Shown: positions 17,664-27,235, counted from the stretch's first letter. The stretch: DNA of 64,000 nucleotides from Billgrantia montanilacus (GCF_003336675.1 NZ_QPII01000010.1:67307-131306), one strand, 5' to 3'. The notes: generated from the letters alone by a model not told the origin. Program-made: numbers and translations.

Positions 17664-18782
17664 ATGACACAAGTCACCCCCCTGGCCAATCGTCGGCGCC
17701 TGGTGATCGATCACCACGACCGGACACGAGAATTCGCCGCACTATGGCTGCGCGAACGCAGCCCGGATGCCGAGACCCGGGACCCGCGCACCGGCCAGCG
17801 ACTGATTGAGGCCGCCGAGCTACCGTTGGACCTGAGTATCGAGAGTGCCGAGGTCCATGATGGCCAACTGAACATGCGCTTCAGTGACGGGCATCACACC
17901 GCCTTCGACCTCGCGGCGCTGTTCGACGACCCGGCCAGCGATCCGCCCTTGAGACTCTGGGATGCAGCCAGCGTACCGCGCCCAGAAGCCGATTTCACCG
18001 CCGCGCTGGAAGAGGACCCAGCGCTGTCAGAGATGCTCGAGGCACTGCATCGTGATGGCTTCGTGATCGTCTCCGGGGTACCCATAGAAACTGATGGCAT
18101 GCAGCCACTGATCGACCGCATCGGCCCCCTACGACGCACCAACTGGGGCGGCATTGCCGACGTCAAGTCGGTGGCCGATGCCTACGACCTGACAATGACC
18201 CAGCGCGGCCTCGAGCCGCATACGGATAACCCCTACCGTGACCCCATTCCCGGATATATCTGGCTGCACTGCCTGACCAACGCCGCTGAAGGCGGTGACA
18301 GTACCCTGGCCGATGGCTTCATGGCGGCCAGGCTGCTGCATGAGCGAGATCCTGAAGCCTACGAATGTCTCACCCGGATTACCCCGGGGTTCCGCTATCG
18401 CGACGGTGACACACATCTTGAGAGCGAGGGGCCGCTGATCGAACTGGACAGCCACGGCGAGCCAATCCGGGTACGCTATTCCAACCGCACCGAACGAGTC
18501 CCGGCCCTGCCCGCTGAGGAGCTTGAGACTTACTATGCCGCTCGCCGGGCCTTCTATCAGCTGATCACGGGCGAAGAACTGACCCTCCACCTCAAGCTCG
18601 ACCCGGGCCAGATGCTGATCATGGACAACTATCGCCTGCTGCACGGCCGCAGCGCCTTCCAGCTCGCCGGCGGCGTGCGTCACCTGCGTCAGGGCTACGT
18701 CGACCGCGACAGCACCGCCAGCCGGCGCCGCGTGCTGCGCCAGCGACTCGCCACCGCACAGCCCCATGGAGAGCTCGCATGA
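17664..18782 (+). CDS. TmpA/gamma-butyrobetaine hydroxylase-family Fe(II)/2OG oxygenase
   Basis: A 372-residue dioxygenase homologous to the enzyme at 10541. The N-terminal DUF971-like region (FAALWLRERSPDAETRDPRT) again lacks zinc-binding cysteines. The catalytic core has LEPHTDNPYRDPIPGYIW and MDNYRLLHGRSAFQ for the facial triad. Because an HD-domain oxygenase gene overlaps its stop by 4 nt, the closest known pair is TmpA/TmpB, in which TmpA hydroxylates 2-trimethylaminoethylphosphonate. The downstream genes, however, are of arginine-transaminase type and no phosphonate importer is present, so the true substrate may be another cationic compound. Confidence 0.82.
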   Translation: MTQVTPLANRRRLVIDHHDRTREFAALWLRERSPDAETRDPRTGQRLIEAAELPLDLSIESAEVHDGQLNMRFSDGHHTAFDLAALFDDPASDPPLRLWDAASVPRPEADFTAALEEDPALSEMLEALHRDGFVIVSGVPIETDGMQPLIDRIGPLRRTNWGGIADVKSVADAYDLTMTQRGLEPHTDNPYRDPIPGYIWLHCLTNAAEGGDSTLADGFMAARLLHERDPEAYECLTRITPGFRYRDGDTHLESEGPLIELDSHGEPIRVRYSNRTERVPALPAEELETYYAARRAFYQLITGEELTLHLKLDPGQMLIMDNYRLLHGRSAFQLAGGVRHLRQGYVDRDSTASRRRVLRQRLATAQPHGELA

Positions 18783-19366
18783 AACAGGCCCGCTTCCGCC
18801 ACTTCGGCGAGGCCCAGCGTGACGACTGGGCGCTGATCGACAACCGCTTCCGCGACTATGTCGCCGATGCACCGCGCCGGGTGCTCGGCCACCTGCACCG
18901 CCTGGCCGGCGATCATCACGGCTATCCGGTGAATCGCTACGAACATAGCCTGCAGACGGCAACCCGAGCGCTACGTGACGGCGCCGACGAGGAGATGATC
19001 GTCTGCGCGCTGCTCCACGACATCGGCGACGAACTGGCCCCGGCCAACCATGCCGAGATCGCCGCGGCCATCCTCGAGCCCTTCGTCGACCCGCTCAACG
19101 CCTGGATGATTCGCCACCACGAACTCTTTCAGGGCTACCATTACCGCCATTTCTTCGGCCAGGATCCACTCGCTCGGGAGCAGTACCGCGACCATCCTGC
19201 CTATGAGCGCACCGTGCGCTTCTGCGACCACTGGGACCAGGCCAGCTTCGACCCCGACTACGACACGCTGCCCCTGGAACATTTCGTGCCCATGGTGGAA
19301 AGAGTACTGGGGCGCACCCCTCATGGTGGGCTACCCGAGCCGCTTCCCGAGGAGGCGCTGCGATGA
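18779..19366 (+). CDS. TmpB/PhnZ-like HD-domain mixed-valent diiron oxygenase
   Basis: A 195-residue HD-domain protein of the phosphonate-degradation (PhnZ/TmpB) branch. Iron ligands are in place: H56 in NRYEHSLQ, H80-D81 in LLHDIGDE, H91, the H113/H114 pair in IRHHELFQGYHY, and D150 in RFCDHWDQASFDPDYDTLPL. Known members use a mixed-valent diiron site to cleave the C-P bond of an alpha-hydroxyphosphonate; TmpB makes glycine betaine and phosphate. It is translationally coupled on both sides (4-nt overlaps), to the TmpA-like oxygenase and to the AruI-like decarboxylase, which is not the usual setting. Confidence 0.82.
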   Translation: MKQARFRHFGEAQRDDWALIDNRFRDYVADAPRRVLGHLHRLAGDHHGYPVNRYEHSLQTATRALRDGADEEMIVCALLHDIGDELAPANHAEIAAAILEPFVDPLNAWMIRHHELFQGYHYRHFFGQDPLAREQYRDHPAYERTVRFCDHWDQASFDPDYDTLPLEHFVPMVERVLGRTPHGGLPEPLPEEALR

Positions 19367-20961
19367 GCCAGACCTGCGCCCGACAGCTGTTGCACCTGTT
19401 GGAAGCCTATGGCGTGGATACCGCCTTCGGCATCCCGGGAGTTCATACCATCGAGCTCTACCGTGCGCTGGGCGACAGCGCGATCCGCCATGTCACACCG
19501 CGCCACGAGCAGGGTGCCGGCTTCATGGCCGACGGCTACGCTCGAGCCAGTGGTCGGCCGGCAGCCTGCTTCATCATCACCGGCCCCGGCATGACTAACA
19601 TCGCCACCGCCATGGGCCAGGCATTGGCCGACTCGGTGCCGATGCTGGTGATCTCCAGCGTGAACCGCCGCGACACCCTGGGGCGCGGTCAGGGGCGCCT
19701 GCATGAGTTACCTGGACAGCAACAGACGCTGGCCGGCGTCAGCGTCTTCAGCCACACCCTGCACGACCCGGCGGCGCTGCCGGAGATCCTGGCCCGCGCC
19801 TTCGCGATCTTCCGCGGCGCGCGCCCCGGGCCGGTGCACATTGAGATTCCCATCGATCTGTTCGATGCCCCGGTTGCCGAGACTGTGCCGCGCCCCATCG
19901 AGGTGTTTCCCCCGGCGCCCGCCCCGGCTGCCATTGCCCGTGCTGCCGAGTGGCTGACCAGCGCCGAGCGTCCTCTGCTGCTGCTGGGCGGCGGCTGCGT
20001 CGCCGCCCCCGAAGCCGCCCGTGCTCTGGTGGAGCGCCTCCAAACCCCGACCCTGACCACCATCAACGCCAAGGGCGTGCTGGGTCAGGACCACCCTCAG
20101 GATCTGGGGGCCACTGCCAGCCTGCCGGCCGCGCGCCGCCTGGCGGCCGAGGCCGACGTCATCCTGGCGCTGGGCACCGAACTGGGCGAGACCGACTACG
20201 ACTTGGTGTTCGACGAGGGCTTCCGCCTCACCGGGCGGCTGATTCGTGTGGACATCGATCCCCAGCAACTGGGGCGCAACCAGGCCGCCGACCTGGCTCT
20301 GGTCGCCGACGCAGGCGAGACCCTAACCGCCCTGCTGGAGGCGCTTCCCAGAGGGCGTCGCGATGACGGTCGCGCTGCGCAGGTACGCCGCGAGCTGGGC
20401 CTGGCCGAAGATACCGAGCTGATGCCCTATGCGCCGCTCTATGCCACCCTCCGAGCGACGCTGCCTGAGGCGATTCTGGTGGGGGACTCTACCGGACCAG
20501 TGTATGCCGGCAACTTCCTGGCCTCTCTGCCAGCGCCGCGGCGCTGGTTCAATGCCGCCACCGGCTACGGCACCTTGGGCTATGGCCTGCCCGCCGCCTT
20601 GGGCGCCGCCCTGGCCTGCCCCGAGCGTCCAGTCGTGGCACTGGTAGGTGACGGCGGCCTGCAATTCGTGATCGGCGAACTGGCCACTGCCCGAGATCTT
20701 GGCCACCCGGTAGCGGTGGTGATCTGGAACAACCAGGGCTACGACGAGATTCGCCGCTACATGGCCATGCATGAGGTTCCCCAGCTCGGCGTCGACCTGA
20801 CGGCCCCGGACTTCGCCATCCTGGCCTCCGCTTACGCCTGCCGGTACCAGGCGGCAGGCGATCCGGCGGCTCTAGGCGAGGCTCTCGCGCGGATTGGCGA
20901 CGCGGCCTCACCGTTACTGATCGAGGTGGACGCCGCGGCCTGGATGGCAGCCATCCAATGA
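19363..20961 (+). CDS. aruI: AruI-type ThDP-dependent 2-oxo acid decarboxylase
   Basis: A 532-residue thiamine diphosphate enzyme. The N-terminal domain begins YGVDTAFGIPGVHTIELYRA and holds the catalytic glutamate in PRHEQGAGFMADGYAR. The ThDP motif is LVGDGGLQFVIGELATARD followed by IWNNQGYDEI. The closest described match I recognise is AruI, 5-guanidino-2-oxopentanoate (2-ketoarginine) decarboxylase of the arginine transaminase pathway. This is supported by an AruH-type transaminase gene directly downstream. It shares a 4-nt ATGA overlap with the HD oxygenase gene, so both are made from the same message. Substrate identity on arginine versus another cationic oxo acid is not settled. Confidence 0.83.
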   Translation: MSQTCARQLLHLLEAYGVDTAFGIPGVHTIELYRALGDSAIRHVTPRHEQGAGFMADGYARASGRPAACFIITGPGMTNIATAMGQALADSVPMLVISSVNRRDTLGRGQGRLHELPGQQQTLAGVSVFSHTLHDPAALPEILARAFAIFRGARPGPVHIEIPIDLFDAPVAETVPRPIEVFPPAPAPAAIARAAEWLTSAERPLLLLGGGCVAAPEAARALVERLQTPTLTTINAKGVLGQDHPQDLGATASLPAARRLAAEADVILALGTELGETDYDLVFDEGFRLTGRLIRVDIDPQQLGRNQAADLALVADAGETLTALLEALPRGRRDDGRAAQVRRELGLAEDTELMPYAPLYATLRATLPEAILVGDSTGPVYAGNFLASLPAPRRWFNAATGYGTLGYGLPAALGAALACPERPVVALVGDGGLQFVIGELATARDLGHPVAVVIWNNQGYDEIRRYMAMHEVPQLGVDLTAPDFAILASAYACRYQAAGDPAALGEALARIGDAASPLLIEVDAAAWMAAIQ

Positions 20962-21014
20962 CGCCAGCCGGGCCACAGGAAGCCTGCTCCAGCGCTTAGA
21001 CAACGAGGAATACC

Positions 21015-22232
21015 ATGCGCTATTCACGACTGACCGACCGTATCGCCGGCGAAGGTGCCGCGGCCTGGGATATCCACTACCGCGCCCTGGCCCGCCAGGC
21101 CGCCGGCGAGGAAATCACCGTGCTCTCGGTGGGCGACCCGGATTTCGCCACCCCGGCGCCCATCGTCGAAAGCGCGGTGGCCAGCCTACGCGGCGGTGCC
21201 ACTCACTACCCCAACGTGCAGGGCAAGCTGGCGCTGCGCCAGGCCATCGCCGACGACTATCATCGCCTGGGCCTCGACGTCGGCCCGGATAACGTCATCG
21301 TCCTGGCCGGCGCTCAGTGCGGTCTCTATGCTGCCGCCCAGTGCCTGCTCGACCCCGGCGACGAGGTGCTGGTACCCGAGCCCAGCTATGTCACCTACGA
21401 AGCAGTGCTGCGTGCCACCGGCGCCGAGCTGGTGCAGGTGCCGCTCAACGGCGAGGCGGACTTCCGCCTCGACCCGGCGGCCCTGGAGGCGGCCATTACG
21501 CCGCGCACCCGGGCCATCCTGCTCAATAGCCCCCACAACCCTACCGGGCAGTTGATCGACGCCGAGACCTGGGCGGCGATCGCCGCGCTGTGCCGCCGTC
21601 ACGATCTGTGGCTGATCTCCGATGAGGTCTACGCCGAGCTGATCTTCGAGGGCGAGCATATCTGCCCCGCCACCCTGCCGGGCATGGCCGAACGCAGCGT
21701 AGTGATCAGCAGCCTCTCCAAGTCGCATGCCATGACCGGCTGGCGGCTGGGCTGGGTGCTGGGCCCCGAGACGCTGATCCAGCACCTGACCCACCTGGCG
21801 CTGTGCATGCTCTACGGCTGCCCCGACTTCATCCAGGACGCTGCCTGCGATGCCCTGACGACGCCGCCCACCGAGCTGCAGGAAATGCGCGAGGTCTATC
21901 GGGCGCGCCGCGACGCCGTCTGCGCGGCACTCGCCGAGAGCCCAGCGGTGACAGCGATCCGCCCGCCGGCGGGGATGTTCCTGATGGTGGATATCCGCGC
22001 CACCGGCCTCTCATCCCAGGCCTTCGCCGACCGCCTGCTCGACGAGGAGGGCATTTCGGTGCTCTCCGGCCAGGCCTTCGGCCCCTCGGCAGCGGGCTTC
22101 GTGCGCCTCAGCCTGACCGTGGAGGCCGATCGCCTCGCCGAGGCCAGCCGGCGCCTGGCGGCCTGTGCGCAGCGCTCCCGAGATGAGCGCGCCCTGTCAC
22201 CGACCCCGGCCCCGGAGGCCGATTGCCTATGA
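21015..22232 (+). CDS. aruH: AruH-type arginine:pyruvate transaminase
   Basis: A 405-residue class I/II PLP aminotransferase. Recognisable motifs are [45 protein letters not shown] and the PLP lysine in [16 protein letters not shown]. The stretch [20 protein letters not shown] is characteristic of AruH, which moves the amino group of arginine to pyruvate giving 2-ketoarginine and alanine. It lies 53 bp after the decarboxylase gene with an AACGAGGAA ribosome site, and its stop overlaps the ABC ATPase start. Together they would give 4-guanidinobutyraldehyde, which the aldehyde dehydrogenase at the end of the run could oxidise. Confidence 0.85.
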   Translation: MRYSRLTDRIAGEGAAAWDIHYRALARQAAGEEITVLSVGDPDFATPAPIVESAVASLRGGATHYPNVQGKLALRQAIADDYHRLGLDVGPDNVIVLAGAQCGLYAAAQCLLDPGDEVLVPEPSYVTYEAVLRATGAELVQVPLNGEADFRLDPAALEAAITPRTRAILLNSPHNPTGQLIDAETWAAIAALCRRHDLWLISDEVYAELIFEGEHICPATLPGMAERSVVISSLSKSHAMTGWRLGWVLGPETLIQHLTHLALCMLYGCPDFIQDAACDALTTPPTELQEMREVYRARRDAVCAALAESPAVTAIRPPAGMFLMVDIRATGLSSQAFADRLLDEEGISVLSGQAFGPSAAGFVRLSLTVEADRLAEASRRLAACAQRSRDERALSPTPAPEADCL

Positions 22233-23020
22233 CATCATCATTCGAGCTTCCCCTCCGTCCCCAGGCCGCCCCCGCGGTGGTGGCCGACCACCTGATCAAG
22301 CGTTTTGGCGAGTTGGAGGTGCTCAAGGGCGTCTCCCTGAGCGTCGCCGAGGGCACCGTCACCTCGATCATCGGCGCCAGTGGCTCCGGCAAGAGCACCC
22401 TGCTGCGCTGCATGAACCTGCTGGAACGCCCCGACCGCGGCGAACTGGCGATTGCCGATGAGGCGATTCGCTTCGCTCGTAACCCCCAGGGCGACATCAC
22501 CGGCCTGGACCGGCGCCAGCTGCAGCGGCTGCGCGCCAAGGTCGCAATGGTCTTCCAGCAGTTCAATCTTTGGCCCCACTTGAGCGGGCTGGGCAACGTC
22601 ATAGAGGCCCCCATGCGGGTCAAGGGGCTCTCCCGCAAGCAGGCCACCGCCCTGGGCGAGCACTACCTGGAGCGGGTCGGCATGGCCGACAAGCGCGATG
22701 CCTATCCTGCCTTTCTCTCCGGCGGCCAGCAGCAGCGGGTCGCCATCGCCCGAGCCCTGGCCATGGAGCCGCGCCTGCTGCTATTCGACGAGCCCACCTC
22801 GGCCCTCGACCCGGAGCGGGTCAATGAGGTGCTGGGGGTGATCCGCGGCCTCGCCGACGAGGGCCGGACCATGCTGCTGGTCACCCACGAGATGCACTTC
22901 GCCAAGGAAGTCTCCGACCAGCTGGTCTACCTCGACCAGGGATGTATTGCCGCCGAGGGCACGCCGCAAGCCGTTTTTGATGATCCCCGCTGTCGCCACT
23001 TCGTGGCGCCCGCGGCCTGA
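22229..23020 (+). CDS. Polar amino acid ABC transporter ATP-binding protein
   Basis: A 263-residue ATPase of the polar amino acid importer class (HisP/GlnQ/AotP type). Walker [11 protein letters not shown]-loop [17 protein letters not shown], signature [15 protein letters not shown], Walker [15 protein letters not shown] and the H-loop [11 protein letters not shown] are all intact. The ATG at 22229 overlaps the transaminase stop (ATGA). The three remaining importer parts follow in order (binding protein, two permeases). The position after AruIH suggests uptake of arginine or the related cationic substrate of that pathway. Confidence 0.93.
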   Translation: MTSSFELPLRPQAAPAVVADHLIKRFGELEVLKGVSLSVAEGTVTSIIGASGSGKSTLLRCMNLLERPDRGELAIADEAIRFARNPQGDITGLDRRQLQRLRAKVAMVFQQFNLWPHLSGLGNVIEAPMRVKGLSRKQATALGEHYLERVGMADKRDAYPAFLSGGQQQRVAIARALAMEPRLLLFDEPTSALDPERVNEVLGVIRGLADEGRTMLLVTHEMHFAKEVSDQLVYLDQGCIAAEGTPQAVFDDPRCRHFVAPAA

Positions 23021-23054
23021 AAGCTCCACCTAACCATAACGACAGGAGAAGACC

Positions 23055-23828
23055 ATGAAGTTCCCCCTGATGATCGCTAGCGCCGCTGCCGCCATGAGCC
23101 TCGGCCTCACCGCCCAGGCCGCCGACCCGCTCAAGGTGGGCATCTCCGGCGAGCCCTACCCGCCCTTCACCTACAAGGCCGCCAGCGGCGACTGGACAGG
23201 CTTCGAGGTGGAACTGGCCCATGCCATCTGCGACGCCATGGGCCGCGACTGCGAAATCACCCCCACCGGCTGGAGCGGTATCATTCCCGCCCTCAATGCC
23301 GGGCGCATCGACATGATCATGAACTCCATGTCGATCACCGAGCAGCGCCAACGGGTCATCGACTTCACCCGCCCCTACTACTTCACCCCCGGCGCCTATG
23401 TCGCCGCCAGCGATCTGTCGCTGGACATCCCCGACGACCTGGACGGCCTGGTGATGGGGGTGCAGAGCGCCACCACCAACGCCACCTATGCCCGCCGCGA
23501 GCTACGCGACAGCGGCGTGGATATTCGCCTCTACGACCAGGCGGAACAGGTCAACAACGACCTGCTGGCCGGGCGCCTGGATCTGATCCTCGCCGACGAG
23601 ATCGCCATGCTGCAGTTTCTCGATCGTGAGGAAGCCGGAGGCTTCGAAGTCAAGGCTACTGCCCCCCGCCACGAGGCCTACGGCGACGGCATCGGCATCG
23701 GCCTGCGTCAGGATGAGGACGATCTGCACGAGGCGCTCAACGCGGGCATCTCCGCGGTGATCGAGGACGGCACCTGTGGCGACCTCTCCGAGCAGTATCT
23801 GGGCACCGACGTCTGCGTCTACGACTGA
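23055..23828 (+). CDS. Periplasmic amino acid-binding protein (family 3)
   Basis: A 257-residue precursor. Residues 1-22 form a signal peptide ending AQAAD. The mature protein is a family 3 solute-binding protein (KVGISGEPYPPFTYKAASG, TPTGWSGIIPALNAGRIDMI, MNSMSITEQRQRVIDFTRPY, VGVQSATT-type MGVQSATTNATYA). It resembles ArgT/HisJ/AotJ proteins for basic amino acids; the R-x-x-x-x-F/x-T-x-P-Y region and the SMSIT strand are the ligand cleft. It belongs with the flanking ATPase and permeases. A GGAGAAG site precedes the ATG. Confidence 0.92.
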   Translation: MKFPLMIASAAAAMSLGLTAQAADPLKVGISGEPYPPFTYKAASGDWTGFEVELAHAICDAMGRDCEITPTGWSGIIPALNAGRIDMIMNSMSITEQRQRVIDFTRPYYFTPGAYVAASDLSLDIPDDLDGLVMGVQSATTNATYARRELRDSGVDIRLYDQAEQVNNDLLAGRLDLILADEIAMLQFLDREEAGGFEVKATAPRHEAYGDGIGIGLRQDEDDLHEALNAGISAVIEDGTCGDLSEQYLGTDVCVYD

Positions 23829-23904
23829 GCCTTCAACGGCTGCCATACCCCCGGTGCCAGTGGCGCCGGGGAACTTCGTTGTGTGACCGAGGAAAGGCTC
23901 AACC

Positions 23905-24612
23905 ATGACTGCGATGACACCGGAGGGACTCGGCGACTGGGCCGGCCCGATCATGGCCGGGGCCCTGACCACGCTGCAGATCGCCGTGCTGGCCTACGCC
24001 ATTGGTCTGCTGCTGGGACTGCTTGGCGCCGGCGCCAAGCTCAGCCCCTGGGCGCCGCTGCGCGGCCTGGCCACCGGCTACTCGACTTTGATTCGCGCGG
24101 TGCCCGAACTGCTGCTGATCATCCTGCTCTACTATGCCGGCGCCCAGGCGTTGGACGCTCTACTGGCACATCTGGGCATGGCCGGCGCCGTGCAGATCAC
24201 CGGCTTCGCCACCGCCGTGGGCGTGCTGGCCTTCGTCCAGGGCGCCTACATGACCGAGGTGTTTCGCGGCGCCATCCTGGCCATCCCGCAGGGCCAGCTG
24301 GAAGCCGCCGACGCCTTTGGCTTCTCGCGCTGGACGCGCTTTCACCGCATCGTGCTGCCGGGGATGCTGCCCAACGCCCTACCGGGCATGTCCAACCTGT
24401 GGCTGATCCTGATCAAGGACACCGCCCTGATCAGCGTGATCGGCTTCAACGAGCTGTTCTTCACCATTCAGCAGGCCGCCGCCAGCAGCCGCGCCTACTT
24501 TCTCTTCTATGCCGCCGCCGGCGTCATCTACCTGCTGATGACCCTGACCTCCACGGCGCTATTCGCCCGCCTCGAGCGCCATGTGCGCCGCGGCCAACCC
24601 ACGGAGGCTTGA
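23905..24612 (+). CDS. Amino acid ABC transporter permease (HisQ-like)
   Basis: A 235-residue permease with five to six membrane helices. The family signatures are present: TLIRAVPELLLIILLYYAGA near 55-75, YMTEVFRGAILAIPQGQLEA near 110-130 (the EAA loop that contacts the ATPase) and IVLPGMLPNALPGMSNLWL. It pairs with the next gene, the other half of the transmembrane channel. The start at 23905 has AAAGGCTC-type weak spacing; an upstream start at 23887 is possible but less likely. Its stop is 2 nt before the next ATG. Confidence 0.92.
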   Translation: MTAMTPEGLGDWAGPIMAGALTTLQIAVLAYAIGLLLGLLGAGAKLSPWAPLRGLATGYSTLIRAVPELLLIILLYYAGAQALDALLAHLGMAGAVQITGFATAVGVLAFVQGAYMTEVFRGAILAIPQGQLEAADAFGFSRWTRFHRIVLPGMLPNALPGMSNLWLILIKDTALISVIGFNELFFTIQQAAASSRAYFLFYAAAGVIYLLMTLTSTALFARLERHVRRGQPTEA

Positions 24613-24613
24613 G

Positions 24614-25339
24614 ATGGACTTTTCCTGGCTGAGCGATCCCTTCTACCAGGCCTATCTGTGGGAAGGCTTCGTCAATACTCTGTGGCTGTTGCTGGTCTCA
24701 GCGGTAGGCGGCCTGATCCTCGCCGTGGGGATGGCCCTGGCCCGACTGCGCGGCCCCCGCCCGCTTGCCTGGCTGGCCTGGGCCTTTACCACCGTGATCC
24801 GCGGTACGCCGCTGCTGGTGCAGCTGTTCTTCTTCTATTACGGAGTGGGCCGGCTGTTGGAGGGGGTCCCGGGCATCCGCGACAGCCTCTTCTGGCCGCT
24901 GCTGCGCGAGCCCTTCTTCTTTGGCGCCCTGACCTTCACCCTCAGCGTCGGCGCCTACTCCGGCGAAGTGATCCGCGGCGCCATGCAGAGCGTGCCGCGG
25001 GGCGAGCTGGAAGCCGGCCGCGCCTTCGGGCTATCGTCCTTTCAGGTGCTAACCCGGCTCTGGCTGCCGCGGGCCATCCAGCTCTGCCTGCCGACCCTCA
25101 CCGGCGAGATGATCCTGCTGCTCAAGTCGGTGCCGCTGGTCTCCACTATCGCCATGATGGACCTGCTGCAGGCGGCCAATATCATTCGCGACGAGACTTT
25201 CCTGGTCTACGAGCCGCTGCTGCTGATCGCCGGCATCTACCTGGCCACCACCGTGGTGCTGACCCTGGTACTGCGACTGGTGGAGCTGAACTTCCCCGGC
25301 ATGCGGCCGACCCGGCGGCGCTGGCTCCCGATTCGCTGA
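24614..25339 (+). CDS. Amino acid ABC transporter permease (HisM-like)
   Basis: A 241-residue permease, the second channel subunit. Signatures are TVIRGTPLLVQLFFFYYGVG near residue 60, YSGEVIRGAMQSVPRGELEA near 115-135 (the coupling loop), and LPTLTGEMILLLKSVPLVST. The ATG at 24614 is 2 nt after the stop of the HisQ-like gene, with the ribosome site GGAGG inside it. It is the fourth importer component and is followed after 15 bp by the aldehyde dehydrogenase gene, so the whole run from 17664 may be one transcript. Confidence 0.92.
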   Translation: MDFSWLSDPFYQAYLWEGFVNTLWLLLVSAVGGLILAVGMALARLRGPRPLAWLAWAFTTVIRGTPLLVQLFFFYYGVGRLLEGVPGIRDSLFWPLLREPFFFGALTFTLSVGAYSGEVIRGAMQSVPRGELEAGRAFGLSSFQVLTRLWLPRAIQLCLPTLTGEMILLLKSVPLVSTIAMMDLLQAANIIRDETFLVYEPLLLIAGIYLATTVVLTLVLRLVELNFPGMRPTRRRWLPIR

Positions 25340-25354
25340 GCAAGACGAGGCATT

Positions 25355-26800
25355 ATGACCACCTTGACCGAGCAGTTTATCGATAATGCCTGGGTATGCA
25401 GTCGTGCCGAAGCGCGCCTCCCAGTGCTGGATCCATTTCGCGAGGCGGTGATCGGCGAGGTGACCCGCGGCGACCCGGCGGATGTCGATGCCGCGGTAAC
25501 CGCCGCGCGACGAGCCCTGCCCGGCTGGCGAGCCACTCCGGAAGCTCGTCGCGGCGTCTATCTGGATACCATTGCCACGGGGCTAGAGGCCCGCCGCGAG
25601 GGCCTGGCCGAACTGTCGAGCCGCAACAACGGCAAGCCCCTGGCCGAGGCCCGACAAGATCTGGACGATGCCATCTCCTGTTACCGCTACTACGCCACCC
25701 AGGCCCGGGACCTGGGCGAGCGCCAGGGGCAGGCCGACGCGAGCGGCATCGAGGGGCTCTCAGCACGGCGCTTCTGGGACCCCATCGGCGTGGTGGGGCT
25801 GATCACTCCTTGGAACTTCCCCCTAGTCAGCAGCGCCTGGAAGCTGGCTCCGGCACTCGCCGCCGGTTGCACGGTGGTGTTCAAGCCCTCCGAGGTCACG
25901 CCCTTGCCAGAGCGTGCACTGGCGGAAGTCATGATGGAAGCAGGGCTGCCCCCGGGCGTGTTCAATTTATTGCATGGCGACGGCGAGAGTATCGGCGCCC
26001 CCCTGAGCCACCATCCCGGCGTCGACAAACTCTCCTTCACCGGCAGCAATCCGGTGGGCGAGATGGTGATGCGCGCCGCCGCACGCGGCGTGAGACCGGT
26101 CTCGCTCGAATTGGGCGGCAAGTCACCGATCCTCGTCACCGAAGATGCTGACCTTGGGCTCGCCCGCGATCTTGTGATGGCCGGCATCTGCTACAACGCC
26201 GGCCAGATGTGTTCAGCCACCAGCCGTTTACTGGTCCACGAGCGGCTGGCGGACGAGCTTTATTCAGCCATTGATGCTGCAATGGGCGCATTTCGCCTGG
26301 GCGACCCCCTAGCGCCGGAGACTGATATGGGGCCAATGGTCAGCGCCACTCAGCGCGATCGGGTGCAGGGCTATCTTGCCCTTGCCGACAGGGAGGGACT
26401 ACACAGCAAGACCCCCACCCTCGGCCTGCCCGAGCGAGGATTTTTCATAGCACCGCGCCTCTATCGTGACGTCCCTTCCAGCAGCCACCTGTGGCGAGAG
26501 GAGATCTTCGGGCCCGTGCTTTGTGCACAACGGGTCGTCAGCGACGAAGAGGCCATCGCCTTGGCCAATGACAGCGATTTCGGTCTGGCTGCCACCGTGG
26601 TGACCGGGAACCCGGACCGTGCAGAAACCATCGCCCGGCGCCTGGACGCGGGCAATGTCTGGTGCAACTGCGGCCAGGTGGCCCCTCCCCATTCAAGCTG
26701 GGGCGGCATGAAGCGCAGTGGAATCGGCCGCGAACTAGGGCAGTTGGGACTCAACGCCTACTTGGAGCCGAAGCGAATCACTCGACCGGCGGCGAATTAA
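25355..26800 (+). CDS. Aldehyde dehydrogenase (betaine aldehyde/4-aminobutyraldehyde type)
   Basis: A 481-residue NAD(P)-dependent ALDH. Motifs are intact: VGLITPWNFPLVSSAWKLAP, FTGSNPVGEMVM, the catalytic glutamate in LELGGKSPIL and the catalytic cysteine in YNAGQMCSATSRLLV, plus EEIFGPVLC. It resembles the ALDH9/BetB/KauB group that oxidises betaine aldehyde, 4-trimethylaminobutyraldehyde, 4-aminobutyraldehyde and 4-guanidinobutyraldehyde. As the last gene of the AruIH-importer run, 4-guanidinobutyraldehyde is the natural substrate, though a trimethylammonio aldehyde is also feasible. No guanidinobutyrase gene follows to complete the pathway. Confidence 0.88.
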   Translation: MTTLTEQFIDNAWVCSRAEARLPVLDPFREAVIGEVTRGDPADVDAAVTAARRALPGWRATPEARRGVYLDTIATGLEARREGLAELSSRNNGKPLAEARQDLDDAISCYRYYATQARDLGERQGQADASGIEGLSARRFWDPIGVVGLITPWNFPLVSSAWKLAPALAAGCTVVFKPSEVTPLPERALAEVMMEAGLPPGVFNLLHGDGESIGAPLSHHPGVDKLSFTGSNPVGEMVMRAAARGVRPVSLELGGKSPILVTEDADLGLARDLVMAGICYNAGQMCSATSRLLVHERLADELYSAIDAAMGAFRLGDPLAPETDMGPMVSATQRDRVQGYLALADREGLHSKTPTLGLPERGFFIAPRLYRDVPSSSHLWREEIFGPVLCAQRVVSDEEAIALANDSDFGLAATVVTGNPDRAETIARRLDAGNVWCNCGQVAPPHSSWGGMKRSGIGRELGQLGLNAYLEPKRITRPAAN

Positions 26801-27235
26801 GCCGCCCTCCCGCCCTTCGGATGACCTCCTCTGGAATCTGCTAAGCATCCTACTTCGCCCAGCGGTAAGGTCATCCTGACAGCACCTTGGACACAGCAGG
26901 GTCTCGCCGAGACTGGGCTGGTGGACATTGGCAAACTCGAATGAAGTAAAGTAATCATCCAGGCTATGCCTTGAAAACTGGGTCAAAAAACTAACTTCAT
27001 CAATCAGGGAATAATCCCTTAATCCCGCTGGAGCAGCTTTCGCATGGCCTGTAATGCCCCCTGGTTTAACACCCTACGCAGCTATTTCAAGGTGTAAGAA
27101 ACCGAGGGTCATTTCAGTGGCATCCACCACCATTGCAGAGGGGTATTCAGTCTCGTGGTCGAAGGCCATGCGAGACCGCCCGCTGGCGTACTGGACGAGG
27201 CTCGTGATTGGCAGAAGCAATCTTATACAAGGATC

